Assembly: GCA_035291705.1 (NCBI GenBank)
Contig: DATDRM010000261.1
Location: 1 to 35,065, forward strand
Reading direction: 5' to 3'
Source: DATDRM01 sp035291705
GTDB taxonomy: Bacteria; Chloroflexota; Anaerolineae; Anaerolineales; UBA4823
DNA: 35,065 bases
Below the pieces are notes generated by a model. That model ran no database searches and had not been told where the DNA came from. It saw only the letters and a list, made by a program, of their open reading frames with translations. Positions within the stretch are counted from its first letter, which is position 1. Every line of letters starts with the position of its first letter. Made by a program: the position numbers and the translations under genes. Positions 1 to 6,088 of this stretch are shown here, piece by piece.

Positions 1-183
1 GCGGCGTTTGGGTTGATCAGCGGGGGGGAGTTCTTCCCGGCGGGCTTTTTCCTGCCGGATAAGCTTTCGAATGAATTTGGATCGGTCGGAGTCGTCCTCG
101 ACGACCATCTCGTCCAGATCCCTGGCCAGGTCCTTCTCCACGAGGATGTGGACCCAAGTTTTATTTTTTTCCGTGTCGGACAT
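1..183 (-). CDS. Ribbon-helix-helix DNA-binding protein (5' part; runs off the left edge)
   Basis: The minus strand is open for 61 codons from an ATG at 183 to the window edge, with an AGGAG ribosome site a few bases upstream. The visible protein has a short strand-like stretch (TWVHILVEKDLARDLDEMV) followed by an amphipathic DRSKFIRKLIRQEKARREE helix. This is the usual look of CopG/Arc-type ribbon-helix-helix repressors, which bind operators as dimers. It is divergent from the XRE regulator starting near 322, and the space between them holds operator-like repeats, so the two may form a switch or an antitoxin-like unit. The C-terminus is not visible. Family assignment is by pattern only. Confidence 0.6.
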   Translation of the reverse strand, partial: MSDTEKNKTWVHILVEKDLARDLDEMVVEDDSDRSKFIRKLIRQEKARREELPPADQPKRR

Positions 184-197
184 TTCACTCTCCTGGG

Positions 198-307
198 TTA
201 TGACAGATTGTCGCAATCTTCTGACACCCTGAATGTTACAATGGATGATAATATTTGTCAAGGGCTTAAGACAAACTCGTAATAACCCTTTTGGGTCATT
301 TATGACA
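198..307. promoter_or_regulatory. Divergent control region with operator-like repeats
   Basis: This AT-rich gap separates the minus-strand RHH gene from the plus-strand XRE gene. It holds a perfect inverted repeat, TTTGTC-N10-GACAAA, at 254-275. The string TATGACA occurs twice (near 199 and 301), and further GTC/GAC half sites lie between them. TTGTCA at 255 and TAATAA at 280 could be a rightward promoter, although the 19-base spacer is long. The repeats overlap these boxes, as expected for autorepression, but binding is inferred. Confidence 0.45.
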
Positions 308-321
308 AAATGTCCATACTC

Positions 322-663
322 ATGGACGTCACCTTTGCAAATTGGCTGAACGAAAAAATGAGGGAACACAACTGGTCACAGTCAGATTTGGCGCGTGCCT
401 CCGGGTTAACAAGACAGGCAATTAGTTATTATCTAAGCCAGAAATCAAAACAACCAGATGAGTTCGCTTTACAGAGAATCGCTCATGCTCTAAAACTTCC
501 TCCGGAGCAGGTCTATCGGGCAGCCGGCATTTTGCCTCCTAAAACCAGCACAGATGAAATGATTGAACAGATCCTTCATGAAGTCTCGAAACTTCCTAAA
601 ACCGATCAGGAAGAAATCCTTGCGTTTATCCGTATGAAAAATAATTTACGAAAAAAGAAATGA
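322..663 (+). CDS. XRE-family helix-turn-helix regulator
   Basis: This 113-residue protein has a Cro/CI-type HTH at about residues 18-42 (WSQSDLARASGLTRQAISYY) and a short C-terminal helical tail ending in KKK. It should bind DNA as a dimer and probably acts as a lysogeny or accessory regulator. The ATG at 322 is chosen because the recognisable domain (VTFANWL) starts directly after it. An in-frame ATG at 310 would add four residues, and neither start has a clear Shine-Dalgarno site, so a leaderless or near-leaderless message is possible. It is divergent from the RHH gene and the first gene of the plus-strand block. Confidence 0.8.
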   Translation: MDVTFANWLNEKMREHNWSQSDLARASGLTRQAISYYLSQKSKQPDEFALQRIAHALKLPPEQVYRAAGILPPKTSTDEMIEQILHEVSKLPKTDQEEILAFIRMKNNLRKKK

Positions 664-747
664 CTGCCGGCGATCACAACCCTACTGCCTCGCGGATTGC
701 CTTGCTGCTGATTAGACTTTTCGTGACTCGTTTCCCGGAAGGGGAAC

Positions 748-918
748 ATGACGATCGCTGAGATCCTGCACGCGCTCCAGGATGCTCATCCAGATGATCT
801 TCAGATCATCAGCCGTTACGTGGCTTGGGTTGCATTTCGCCGGCGCACTCATAACGAGTTTTTTTCCACCTTCCATTGGGTGAGCCCATCACATTCCTGT
901 CACTGGATCAGCTTTTGA
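748..918 (+). CDS. Small hypothetical protein (56 aa)
   Basis: The ATG at 748 follows a good ribosome site (GAAGGGGAAC) and opens a 56-codon frame ending in TGA at 916-918. That is only 13 bases before the next gene, in whose own ribosome-site region this gene ends. The first half is predicted helical (MTIAEILHALQDAHPDDLQ) and the middle is hydrophobic/aromatic (RYVAWVAF). No family is recognised. The strong ribosome site and tight spacing support a real gene in the same transcript as its downstream neighbours. A T7 run near 830-840 means a one-base error would change the C-terminus. Confidence 0.55.
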   Translation: MTIAEILHALQDAHPDDLQIISRYVAWVAFRRRTHNEFFSTFHWVSPSHSCHWISF

Positions 919-931
919 AAGGGATGCCCGC

Positions 932-1600
932 ATGCAACCACCGGCCATTCAGCAAAAAAAGCCATATAACCTCAAGAGATTGCTCTGGATCGCCGCGGCG
1001 GCCGTGATCACGTTTTGTCTCTGTATCATTTCCCTGGGAATATTCGGAAGCCGGGACGATCAGGCACCAACCCCAACTTTCGCACCAGATCACGCGGCTA
1101 CCGTTGTCATCAACACGCCCACTTCGACAACCCTTTCAGAACCCACTGCCGTGCCCACGCAGCCCATCCTGGGTGAGACGCGCGATCAGCCTTATCCGGC
1201 TGATGCGGTTGTAGAGATCGGCGATGATATGCAGCTGTCGATCCTGGGCGTCGCGCGCCCGGCCAATGATCTCGTCGAGCAGGGCAACATGTTCAATGAC
1301 ACCCCAACACCCGACCAGGAATATCTCGTAGTCCGCCTGCATGTCCAATGTAACAAACCCAGCAACGACAAATGCACCTTTAGCGGCTGGTATTTCCACG
1401 CCGTGGGCGCGGATGGTCTGGTCCGGGACGAGGCGTCCGTGGCAGGGATTCCCGAAGACCTGGACTCAACCACGGAGTTTTTCGGCGGCGCATCCATCGA
1501 AGGCAACCTGGTCTTTCTCGTGCCGGCAGGTGATGCCAGGGTGGTGCTGTTCTATGAACCATTGTTCTTCGGGTCGCCGATCTATATTGCCCTACAATGA
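932..1600 (+). CDS. Membrane-anchored protein with a DUF4352-like domain
   Basis: The 222-residue protein has a basic N-terminus and one hydrophobic segment at about residues 17-38 (LLWIAAAAVITFCLCIISLG). A Thr/Pro-rich linker follows to about residue 80, then a beta-rich domain with the DUF4352 look (QEYLVVRLHVQC, a GLVRDEASVAG turn, NLVFLVPAGD). It is probably anchored in the membrane with the beta-sandwich outside. Such domains occur in secreted and antigen-like proteins and their ligands are mostly unknown. The stop overlaps the next start as ATGA. In this position it could be a lysogenic-conversion gene, but that is inference. Confidence 0.7.
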   Translation: MQPPAIQQKKPYNLKRLLWIAAAAVITFCLCIISLGIFGSRDDQAPTPTFAPDHAATVVINTPTSTTLSEPTAVPTQPILGETRDQPYPADAVVEIGDDMQLSILGVARPANDLVEQGNMFNDTPTPDQEYLVVRLHVQCNKPSNDKCTFSGWYFHAVGADGLVRDEASVAGIPEDLDSTTEFFGGASIEGNLVFLVPAGDARVVLFYEPLFFGSPIYIALQ

Positions 1601-1791
1601 ACGTCGATCTCCTCCGCCAAGACCATGCAACCCTGTCTGAGATCTTCACCGCGCGGCGCAGCGTGTCTGCAGACACGCTGCCGATCGGCCTGCGCATGGT
1701 CTGGCAGATCTACCTGACCATCCTCGAGGATGCACTCAAGACCCTCGACTCGCTGATTCAATCCCTGGACCCGAAGCGAGGAGCCTTATGA
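1597..1791 (+). CDS. Small hypothetical protein upstream of the serine recombinase
   Basis: This is a 64-residue, mostly helical, soluble protein (LRMVWQIYLTILEDALKTLDSLIQSL). It overlaps the preceding stop and the following start, each by ATGA, so translation is coupled on both sides. That placement is the best evidence that it is real. No family is recognised. Coupling to the recombinase would suit a small recombination accessory factor, but no DNA-binding motif is visible. Confidence 0.6.
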   Translation: MNVDLLRQDHATLSEIFTARRSVSADTLPIGLRMVWQIYLTILEDALKTLDSLIQSLDPKRGAL

Positions 1792-3278
1792 TTCGCTTTG
1801 GGATCCTGGCCGGCGTCTCCAGCGACGCCCAGGTAGAAGATAAAGAATCCATCCCGGACCAGATTCGGACTTGCCGCCACGCGATCGCGCAGCTGGCCGG
1901 CGTCGAAATCGCCTGTTACACCATGGACGGCTACAGCCGGACCGGGTACGACTCCCTCGCCGATGCCATGAACGATATCCCGCCCTTGAAAGAAGCCATC
2001 GAAGCCGCGCAACGGGACCAGTATGATGTGCTGATCCTGGACAACTGGGACCGGCTCGGGGACCTGGGGCAGCTCGTACACACCCGGTTCAAGAAATATC
2101 GCAAACAGATTTATTCCGCCCGTCAGTCCGGGCGCCTGCAGGACCCGGAAAGTTACGACCCCTATTCCGATGAAAGCGCCGGGATCGATATGCATATCCA
2201 GGGCATCCTCCAGAAATACCGCGTGAACAAATTACGCCGCGGCTGGCAGATCGGCATGCCCAAACGGGTGGAAAAAGGACTCACGCCCCTGCGCGTGCCG
2301 TTTGGCTATACATGGGTCAGTCCCAAGGAACCGCCTGAGCTCGATCCGACCCGCGCGGCGCTGATTATCCAGATGAAAGATCTCCTGCTGAGCGGCCGTT
2401 CTATGCAGGCCATCGCGCGGCATGCGGATCGATCCGGCATCGCCCCGCCGAATGGCGGCGCCAGGTGGGATATCGGTACGGTCCGCTACATCCTGGCCAA
2501 TCCTTACTATGCCGGCCTCGTCACCATCCATCGCACGGTATCGGTCCATGACCCGAGCCGCAAACGGAAACGCCGGCCAATCAAACAGCCGCGCGCCAAA
2601 TGGGTGATGGGGCAGGGGAAACATGAATGCATATGGGATCAGACGACTCACCGTGCCCTCGTGCACGAGCTGGAGCGCCGGCGCGAGAGCCACAAGAATT
2701 ACGCGGTCCGCTTTCCCCTTTCCGGGCTTTTGAGATGCGCGGTGTGTAGGAAGAAGCTCTATCGCCGGTCTCATGGCCATGCGTCCGCGCCCAACGGCCG
2801 CTGGAAGGTGTTGACCTGCGCACAAGGCCCCTCACATCTTATTCTTCCCTATGAGGAAAGCATAGACTTCATTGCGCGCCAGCTCGCTGCCCAGCTGGCC
2901 ACCTACCAGGCGGAGCCGGCTGAAGCGCGAAGGGATGAGGCGCAGAAACATGACCGGGCAGCGCTCGACGAACTGGCCAAACGGCGCAAGCGTATCCAGG
3001 ATGGATTCGAGGGCGGCCTCTACAGTCAAGCAGAAGCCGCAGAAAAGCTGGCGGAGGTTACGAGACAAGTTGAGAACATTGAGCACCAGGTCGAGGAGCA
3101 CCAGCGCCGCGCCGATTTGCGCGCTGAGTTCCTGGGTCCTATGCAGGATCACCTCGACGATTTCCCGGCATGGATCAAAACGGATGACCCGGCCATCGTC
3201 AACCGCCTGCTCGGCGCGCTGTGCGAGACGATCCTGATCTACCCGGACCGCAGCGTGGAGATCATCTGGCGGACCTAA
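1788..3278 (+). CDS. Large serine recombinase (phage integrase/resolvase family)
   Basis: At 496 residues the protein has the three-part layout of large serine recombinases. The N-terminal resolvase domain (about 1-150) has the GVSSDAQ nucleophile region and SIPDQIRTCR. A Recombinase domain (about 170-290) contains PFGYTW and LANPYYAGLV. A zinc-ribbon starts with LLRCAVCRKKL, and a coiled coil spans about residues 380-445. These enzymes cut and rejoin att sites through a serine link, without homology. Two family-conserved arginines are absent: ARVS reads AGVS (G9), and DRLGR reads DRLGD (R89 kept, D92 in place of Arg). It is the likely integrase of the prophage, if still active. Confidence 0.85.
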   Translation: MIRFGILAGVSSDAQVEDKESIPDQIRTCRHAIAQLAGVEIACYTMDGYSRTGYDSLADAMNDIPPLKEAIEAAQRDQYDVLILDNWDRLGDLGQLVHTRFKKYRKQIYSARQSGRLQDPESYDPYSDESAGIDMHIQGILQKYRVNKLRRGWQIGMPKRVEKGLTPLRVPFGYTWVSPKEPPELDPTRAALIIQMKDLLLSGRSMQAIARHADRSGIAPPNGGARWDIGTVRYILANPYYAGLVTIHRTVSVHDPSRKRKRRPIKQPRAKWVMGQGKHECIWDQTTHRALVHELERRRESHKNYAVRFPLSGLLRCAVCRKKLYRRSHGHASAPNGRWKVLTCAQGPSHLILPYEESIDFIARQLAAQLATYQAEPAEARRDEAQKHDRAALDELAKRRKRIQDGFEGGLYSQAEAAEKLAEVTRQVENIEHQVEEHQRRADLRAEFLGPMQDHLDDFPAWIKTDDPAIVNRLLGALCETILIYPDRSVEIIWRT

Positions 3279-3344
3279 CCCGCAGGCTCGGGTTTCTCGA
3301 TAATATCTCAAGATCACGGGTCAACCCGATCTAGCGCGTTCCTC

Positions 3345-3370
3345 TCGGCGGCGTAAATTTACGCCGCCGA
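3345..3370. repeat. Perfect 26-bp palindrome
   Basis: The sequence from 3345 to 3370 equals its own reverse complement: two 9-base GC-rich arms (TCGGCGGCG / CGCCGCCGA) flank an AT-rich TAAATTTA centre. It lies between the recombinase stop and the XRE start at 3490. It could be an operator, a terminator stem without a T-tract, or a recombination-site feature next to the integrase gene. Confidence 0.6.
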
Positions 3371-3374
3371 ATTG

Positions 3375-3406
3375 GTGGAAAAAGTTTCCACGCGGGCGAG
3401 TACAAT
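3375..3406 (+). promoter_or_regulatory. Operator-like inverted repeat with a possible -10 box
   Basis: GTGGAAA-AAG-TTTCCAC at 3375-3391 is a perfect 7-3-7 inverted repeat four bases after the 26-bp palindrome. TACAAT at 3401-3406 could be the -10 of a promoter for the XRE gene at 3490. No good -35 box is visible, so an activator or a different promoter is possible. Confidence 0.4.
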
Positions 3407-3489
3407 CCAATCCCAGATGTATTTCGATTCGTGGAAGGCGCCGGATGCCAGCGGCAAGCCGCGCGCTCTCCAAGCCTCTGGAGGACTGA

Positions 3490-3828
3490 ATGACAAGTAA
3501 AGCTGCCGCCTGGCTGCTCGAGCAGCGCACGGCCCGCAACCTTTCCCTGCGCGAGATGGCGCGCCAGATGGGAACCGGAATCACCCACACGACCATCTCT
3601 GATGCCGAGAAGGGATTCGCCTCGCCTGAAACCTGGAAACAATTGGCCGAGTTTTTCAAAACGCCTCCCAACCTGGTCTTATCCTGGGCCGGCTTCCTGG
3701 ACGCGCTGCCGAGCAAAGACGAACTCATCATCAGCATCGAAACGGACTTAGAACAGATGACCCCGGCCGGCCGCCAGTTGGCAGCCCGGATGATCCACGC
3801 CCTGGTCGACGACCACAAAAATAGATAA
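3490..3828 (+). CDS. XRE-family helix-turn-helix regulator
   Basis: This 112-residue protein starts after a strong GGAGGAC ribosome site. Residues about 6-60 form a Cro/CI-type HTH domain (RNLSLREMARQMGTG, HTTISDAEKG, PETWKQLAEFF). The tail (LPSKDELIISIETDLEQMTPAGRQLAARMIHALVD) is helical and may dimerise. It stands alone behind the two palindromes at 3345-3391, which are natural candidate operators. It could be the phage repressor or a partner of the regulator at 322. Family is clear; role is inferred. Confidence 0.8.
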   Translation: MTSKAAAWLLEQRTARNLSLREMARQMGTGITHTTISDAEKGFASPETWKQLAEFFKTPPNLVLSWAGFLDALPSKDELIISIETDLEQMTPAGRQLAARMIHALVDDHKNR

Positions 3829-3904
3829 CGATTCTGTAATCTTCGCGCGGTAGCCTTTGGCCGGTTCGCGTGTCATGTGTGCATCTCTTTCCACAGGAGT
3901 CACG

Positions 3905-4057
3905 ATGCACACGCCAAACCTGCGCCAACAGCGCTATCCCATCCTCTTTCTCATACGCCTGCTCGTCGGAGTGATCCGGCTTCTCTTCGATCTCCCCTCG
4001 TTCTTCTTCTTCCTGCTGAGCGGCCGGGTCGATCCCCGACCCAGGGCCCGCCCCTGA
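3905..4057 (+). CDS. Small single-pass membrane protein (50 aa)
   Basis: The ATG at 3905 has an AGGAG site seven bases upstream, so I prefer it to the in-frame ATG at 3857, which has none. The 50-residue product has a long hydrophobic stretch at about residues 11-36 (FLIRLLVGVIRLLFDLPSFF) and a basic RVDPRPRARP tail. It would sit in the inner membrane with the tail probably inside. No family is recognised. It is the last plus-strand gene before the strand switch. Confidence 0.5.
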   Translation: MHTPNLRQQRYPILFLIRLLVGVIRLLFDLPSFFFFLLSGRVDPRPRARP

Positions 4058-4059
4058 CC

Positions 4060-4077
4060 CCGTTTCCGTGGAAACGG
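4060..4077. repeat. GTTTCCRTGGAAAC palindrome, copy 1
   Basis: CCGTTTCCGTGGAAACGG is palindromic except for its two central bases. The 16-base core recurs at 18398-18413 and 28920-28935. This copy starts three bases after the membrane-protein stop and may act as a transcript-end hairpin, a protein site or a dispersed host palindrome. Confidence 0.6.
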
Positions 4078-4088
4078 CACGGGATCAT

Positions 4089-4130
4089 ATAGATAACCAT
4101 CTATGCAAAATCGCGCATTTGTTCTATAAT
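4089..4130 (+). promoter_or_regulatory. Possible regulated promoter (inverted repeat plus TATAAT)
   Basis: ATAGAT-AACC-ATCTAT at 4089-4104 is a perfect inverted repeat. A consensus -10 box, TATAAT, follows at 4125-4130, and there is no good -35 at the usual distance. A rightward transcript would start near 4137 and immediately enter the three hairpins described next. No rightward gene follows, which favours an RNA product. Confidence 0.4.
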
Positions 4131-4136
4131 CACGGC

Positions 4137-4258
4137 AAGAGGCGCCCTCGCCCGACGCCTCCAGCCGCGTGCGCGACGCCGGGCACGCGGGACGCTCGTA
4201 GCCTTGTGCTACATTCTGAAATCCCTCGCCCGGGTGTACAGTGTGGTGGGGGATTTCG
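4137..4258 (+). ncRNA. Candidate small structured RNA
   Basis: About 120 non-coding bases contain three consecutive perfect stems: GAGGCG/CGCCTC (4139-4144 with 4156-4161), CCGCGTGC/GCACGCGG (4165-4172 with 4183-4190) and GAAATCCC/GGGATTTC (4218-4225 with 4250-4257). They follow a TATAAT box at 4125. The last stem could end transcription from either side, and for the minus strand it follows the stop of the last late gene directly. No T-tract is present. Alternatives are a bidirectional terminator cluster or att-site structure. It matches no RNA family I know. Confidence 0.35.
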
Positions 4259-4260
4259 CT

Positions 4261-4815
4261 TTACCTGGCCAGGTACAGCTGCATGAGCCACCAGGCGAAT
4301 CCCACCAGCCCGCCGGCGAGGCCGACCGCAAAAGAAATGACGACTGCCCGGCCGGCCAGCCGGAAGCTCTCATGCCACCATTCGGCATTCTTCTCCCGGC
4401 GTAATTTCTCCCGTTCCGCATAGGTCAGTTCTGCCGCTTTCTTCATGCGCTCGTTGGTATCCACCGCTCCCGCAGTATCACTTTTCTTGACCAGCAGGCG
4501 CTCGTCCACGATCTGAAGCCGCTGCTCGAGGATCCGGCGCTCGCGCTCGGCCTCTTCGATCTCCTCCTCCAGACGCCGGATGCGCGTCTCGGCCAGGTCC
4601 GCCGAAAAGCTGGTCAGCAGATCCTTGATCTGCAGCTCATCGCGCTGGAGGGTCGCCATGCGCGCGGCCAGGGCCTGCAGTTCCTGTCGCAGTTCACCCC
4701 GCGTTTTCTTGATATCCTCGAGGAGCGCTTTGCGCATCTCGTCCATGCTGGTCGCAATCCACGCAGCATCCAGCGCGGTGATCGGATCCCCGGGCCGCTG
4801 CTCATTCGTGTTCAT
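4261..4815 (-). CDS. Coiled-coil protein with a C-terminal membrane segment
   Basis: The start at 4815 (MNTNEQRPGDPITALDAAW) overlaps the HD-GYP gene's stop by 14 bases, giving 184 residues; upstream in-frame codons would lie inside that gene. Residues about 25-135 are a long charged coiled coil (RIRRLEEEIEEAERERRILE). A hydrophobic segment at about 156-180 (AVVISFAVGLAGGLVGFAWW) probably anchors it in the membrane near the C-terminus. It is the last gene of the late operon. The coupling to HD-GYP suggests a membrane partner for that enzyme, or a spanin/holin-like role. No family is recognised. Confidence 0.65.
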   Translation of the reverse strand: MNTNEQRPGDPITALDAAWIATSMDEMRKALLEDIKKTRGELRQELQALAARMATLQRDELQIKDLLTSFSADLAETRIRRLEEEIEEAERERRILEQRLQIVDERLLVKKSDTAGAVDTNERMKKAAELTYAEREKLRREKNAEWWHESFRLAGRAVVISFAVGLAGGLVGFAWWLMQLYLAR

Positions 4816-5788
4816 CCGGCTCCACCATGGCCACGAAGCCAGCCACCACCGCAGGATCGAAGCGGATCCCACTCTGCTCTTGGATGTAATTGATTGCATT
4901 CTCCTGCCTCCATGATTTCCGGTATGGCCGGTCCGAAACGAGCGCGTCGTAGACATCCACCACGCTGAAGATCCGGGCCTCAAACGGGATCTCCTTGCCG
5001 GCCAGGCCGCGCGGGTAGCCGGACCCATCCCAGGTCTCGTGATGGCAGTACGGAATATTGATCGCCGCCCGCAGGAACGGGATTGGCGACAGCATGTCAT
5101 AGGCCAGCTGCGGATGCATCTGCATGATCTTTTCCTCGTCCCGGCTGAGGTAACCCGGCTTCAGCAGGACTGCATCCGGGATGCCCATTTTCCCGACATC
5201 GTGCAACAGCGCGCCGCGGTGGATATTTGGGAGATCATCCCTCGAGACATCCATTCGTCGCGCCAGGCGCATGGTCATGTCGGTCACCCGCTGCGTATGG
5301 CCGGCGGTGAAATGATCCCTGAATTCCAGTGCCTTCCCCCAGGCCTCGATAGTAGCCTCATAGGACCGCTCGAGCTCCAGCCGGGCTTCCATACCCCGCG
5401 CCGCGATCCGCAGATCCCGCTGCACTGCAAAGGGTAGTCGATTGAGCTTGTCCTTGCTGATGAAGTCGTCGGCGCCTGCCCGCAACATCGCCATCACCGT
5501 ATCTTCGTCTACCGAGCCACTCACCACCAGGAACGGAAGGTGGCGCGCGCTGTGCTGCGCGATCGCGAGCGCTTGGTCGGCCGAGAATGACGGCAGCACA
5601 TAATCGCAGATGATTACATCCCAGGCCTCGCCCTCGAGCGCAAACTGCAGGGCGGCTTCGGTCTGCACGCGTTTGCAGATCACCCGGTACCCGGCCTTTT
5701 CCAGCTCGCGCACCACAAGAAGCTCATCGTCGGGGGAATCTTCGATGAGCAGGATGCGCAGAACTGGCCGGCCGTTGTGGCGAATCAT
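4802..5788 (-). CDS. Response regulator with HD-GYP c-di-GMP phosphodiesterase domain
   Basis: This 328-residue protein has two domains. The N-terminal receiver (about 9-125) shows the acidic pair E16-D17, phospho-acceptor D62 (VIICDYVLP) and K112. The HD-GYP domain (about 145-325) has GHTQRV, the metal-binding HD pair in LLHDVGKMGIPD (196-197), HHETWDGSGYP with GYP at 257-259, and FSVVDVYDALVSDRPYR. All motifs needed for cyclic di-GMP hydrolysis appear intact. It sits seven bases after a tail-operon gene and overlaps the next gene, so it belongs to the phage late transcript. No histidine kinase is nearby, so it may use a host kinase. Confidence 0.9.
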   Translation of the reverse strand: MIRHNGRPVLRILLIEDSPDDELLVVRELEKAGYRVICKRVQTEAALQFALEGEAWDVIICDYVLPSFSADQALAIAQHSARHLPFLVVSGSVDEDTVMAMLRAGADDFISKDKLNRLPFAVQRDLRIAARGMEARLELERSYEATIEAWGKALEFRDHFTAGHTQRVTDMTMRLARRMDVSRDDLPNIHRGALLHDVGKMGIPDAVLLKPGYLSRDEEKIMQMHPQLAYDMLSPIPFLRAAINIPYCHHETWDGSGYPRGLAGKEIPFEARIFSVVDVYDALVSDRPYRKSWRQENAINYIQEQSGIRFDPAVVAGFVAMVEPDEHE

Positions 5789-5794
5789 CGCGCG

Positions 5795-6088
5795 TCAATT
5801 CCCCGCGTCCTTGACGTTGATCAGGTAGAGCACTTCCGGCTTCGAAGGCGAGGCGGCGTTTCCCACGGCCTGGACTTTGACATAATGCAGGCCGACGACG
5901 GCAAAGGGACCGAACAACATATGAATATAGGGTGAGGCAATGGTCTTCGGGATGGTCAAGGCACTGCCGCTGGGCGGCGTGTGGGTAATGTTCGCGCTCG
6001 CCACAGTTTCCCCTTCCTGCAGGTCCAGGACCTGCACGGTGATCGGCTTGACCTCGGTCTTGCTCATCTCCAATTGGTATTCGATCAT
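5795..6088 (-). CDS. Small beta-rich phage structural protein
   Basis: The 97-residue protein reads as alternating strands in an Ig-like pattern (PITVQVLDLQEGETVASANITH, a PYIHMLFGPFAVVGLHYVKV core, EVLYLINVKD). Small beta-sandwich proteins next to fibre genes often serve as fibre-tail adaptors or chaperones. That is the likeliest role, but I recognise no specific family. Its ATG overlaps the stop of the repeat-fibre gene (ATGA), so translation is coupled to it. Confidence 0.6.
   Translation of the reverse strand: MIEYQLEMSKTEVKPITVQVLDLQEGETVASANITHTPPSGSALTIPKTIASPYIHMLFGPFAVVGLHYVKVQAVGNAASPSKPEVLYLINVKDAGN

Noticed and set aside
13..282. An 89-codon plus-strand frame at the left edge
   Set aside because: It is antisense to the better-supported minus-strand RHH gene, has no ribosome site and crosses the operator region.
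4816..5100. N-terminal extension of the coiled-coil membrane protein
   Set aside because: It lies inside the HD-GYP coding sequence and reads as Arg/Ser-rich noise.
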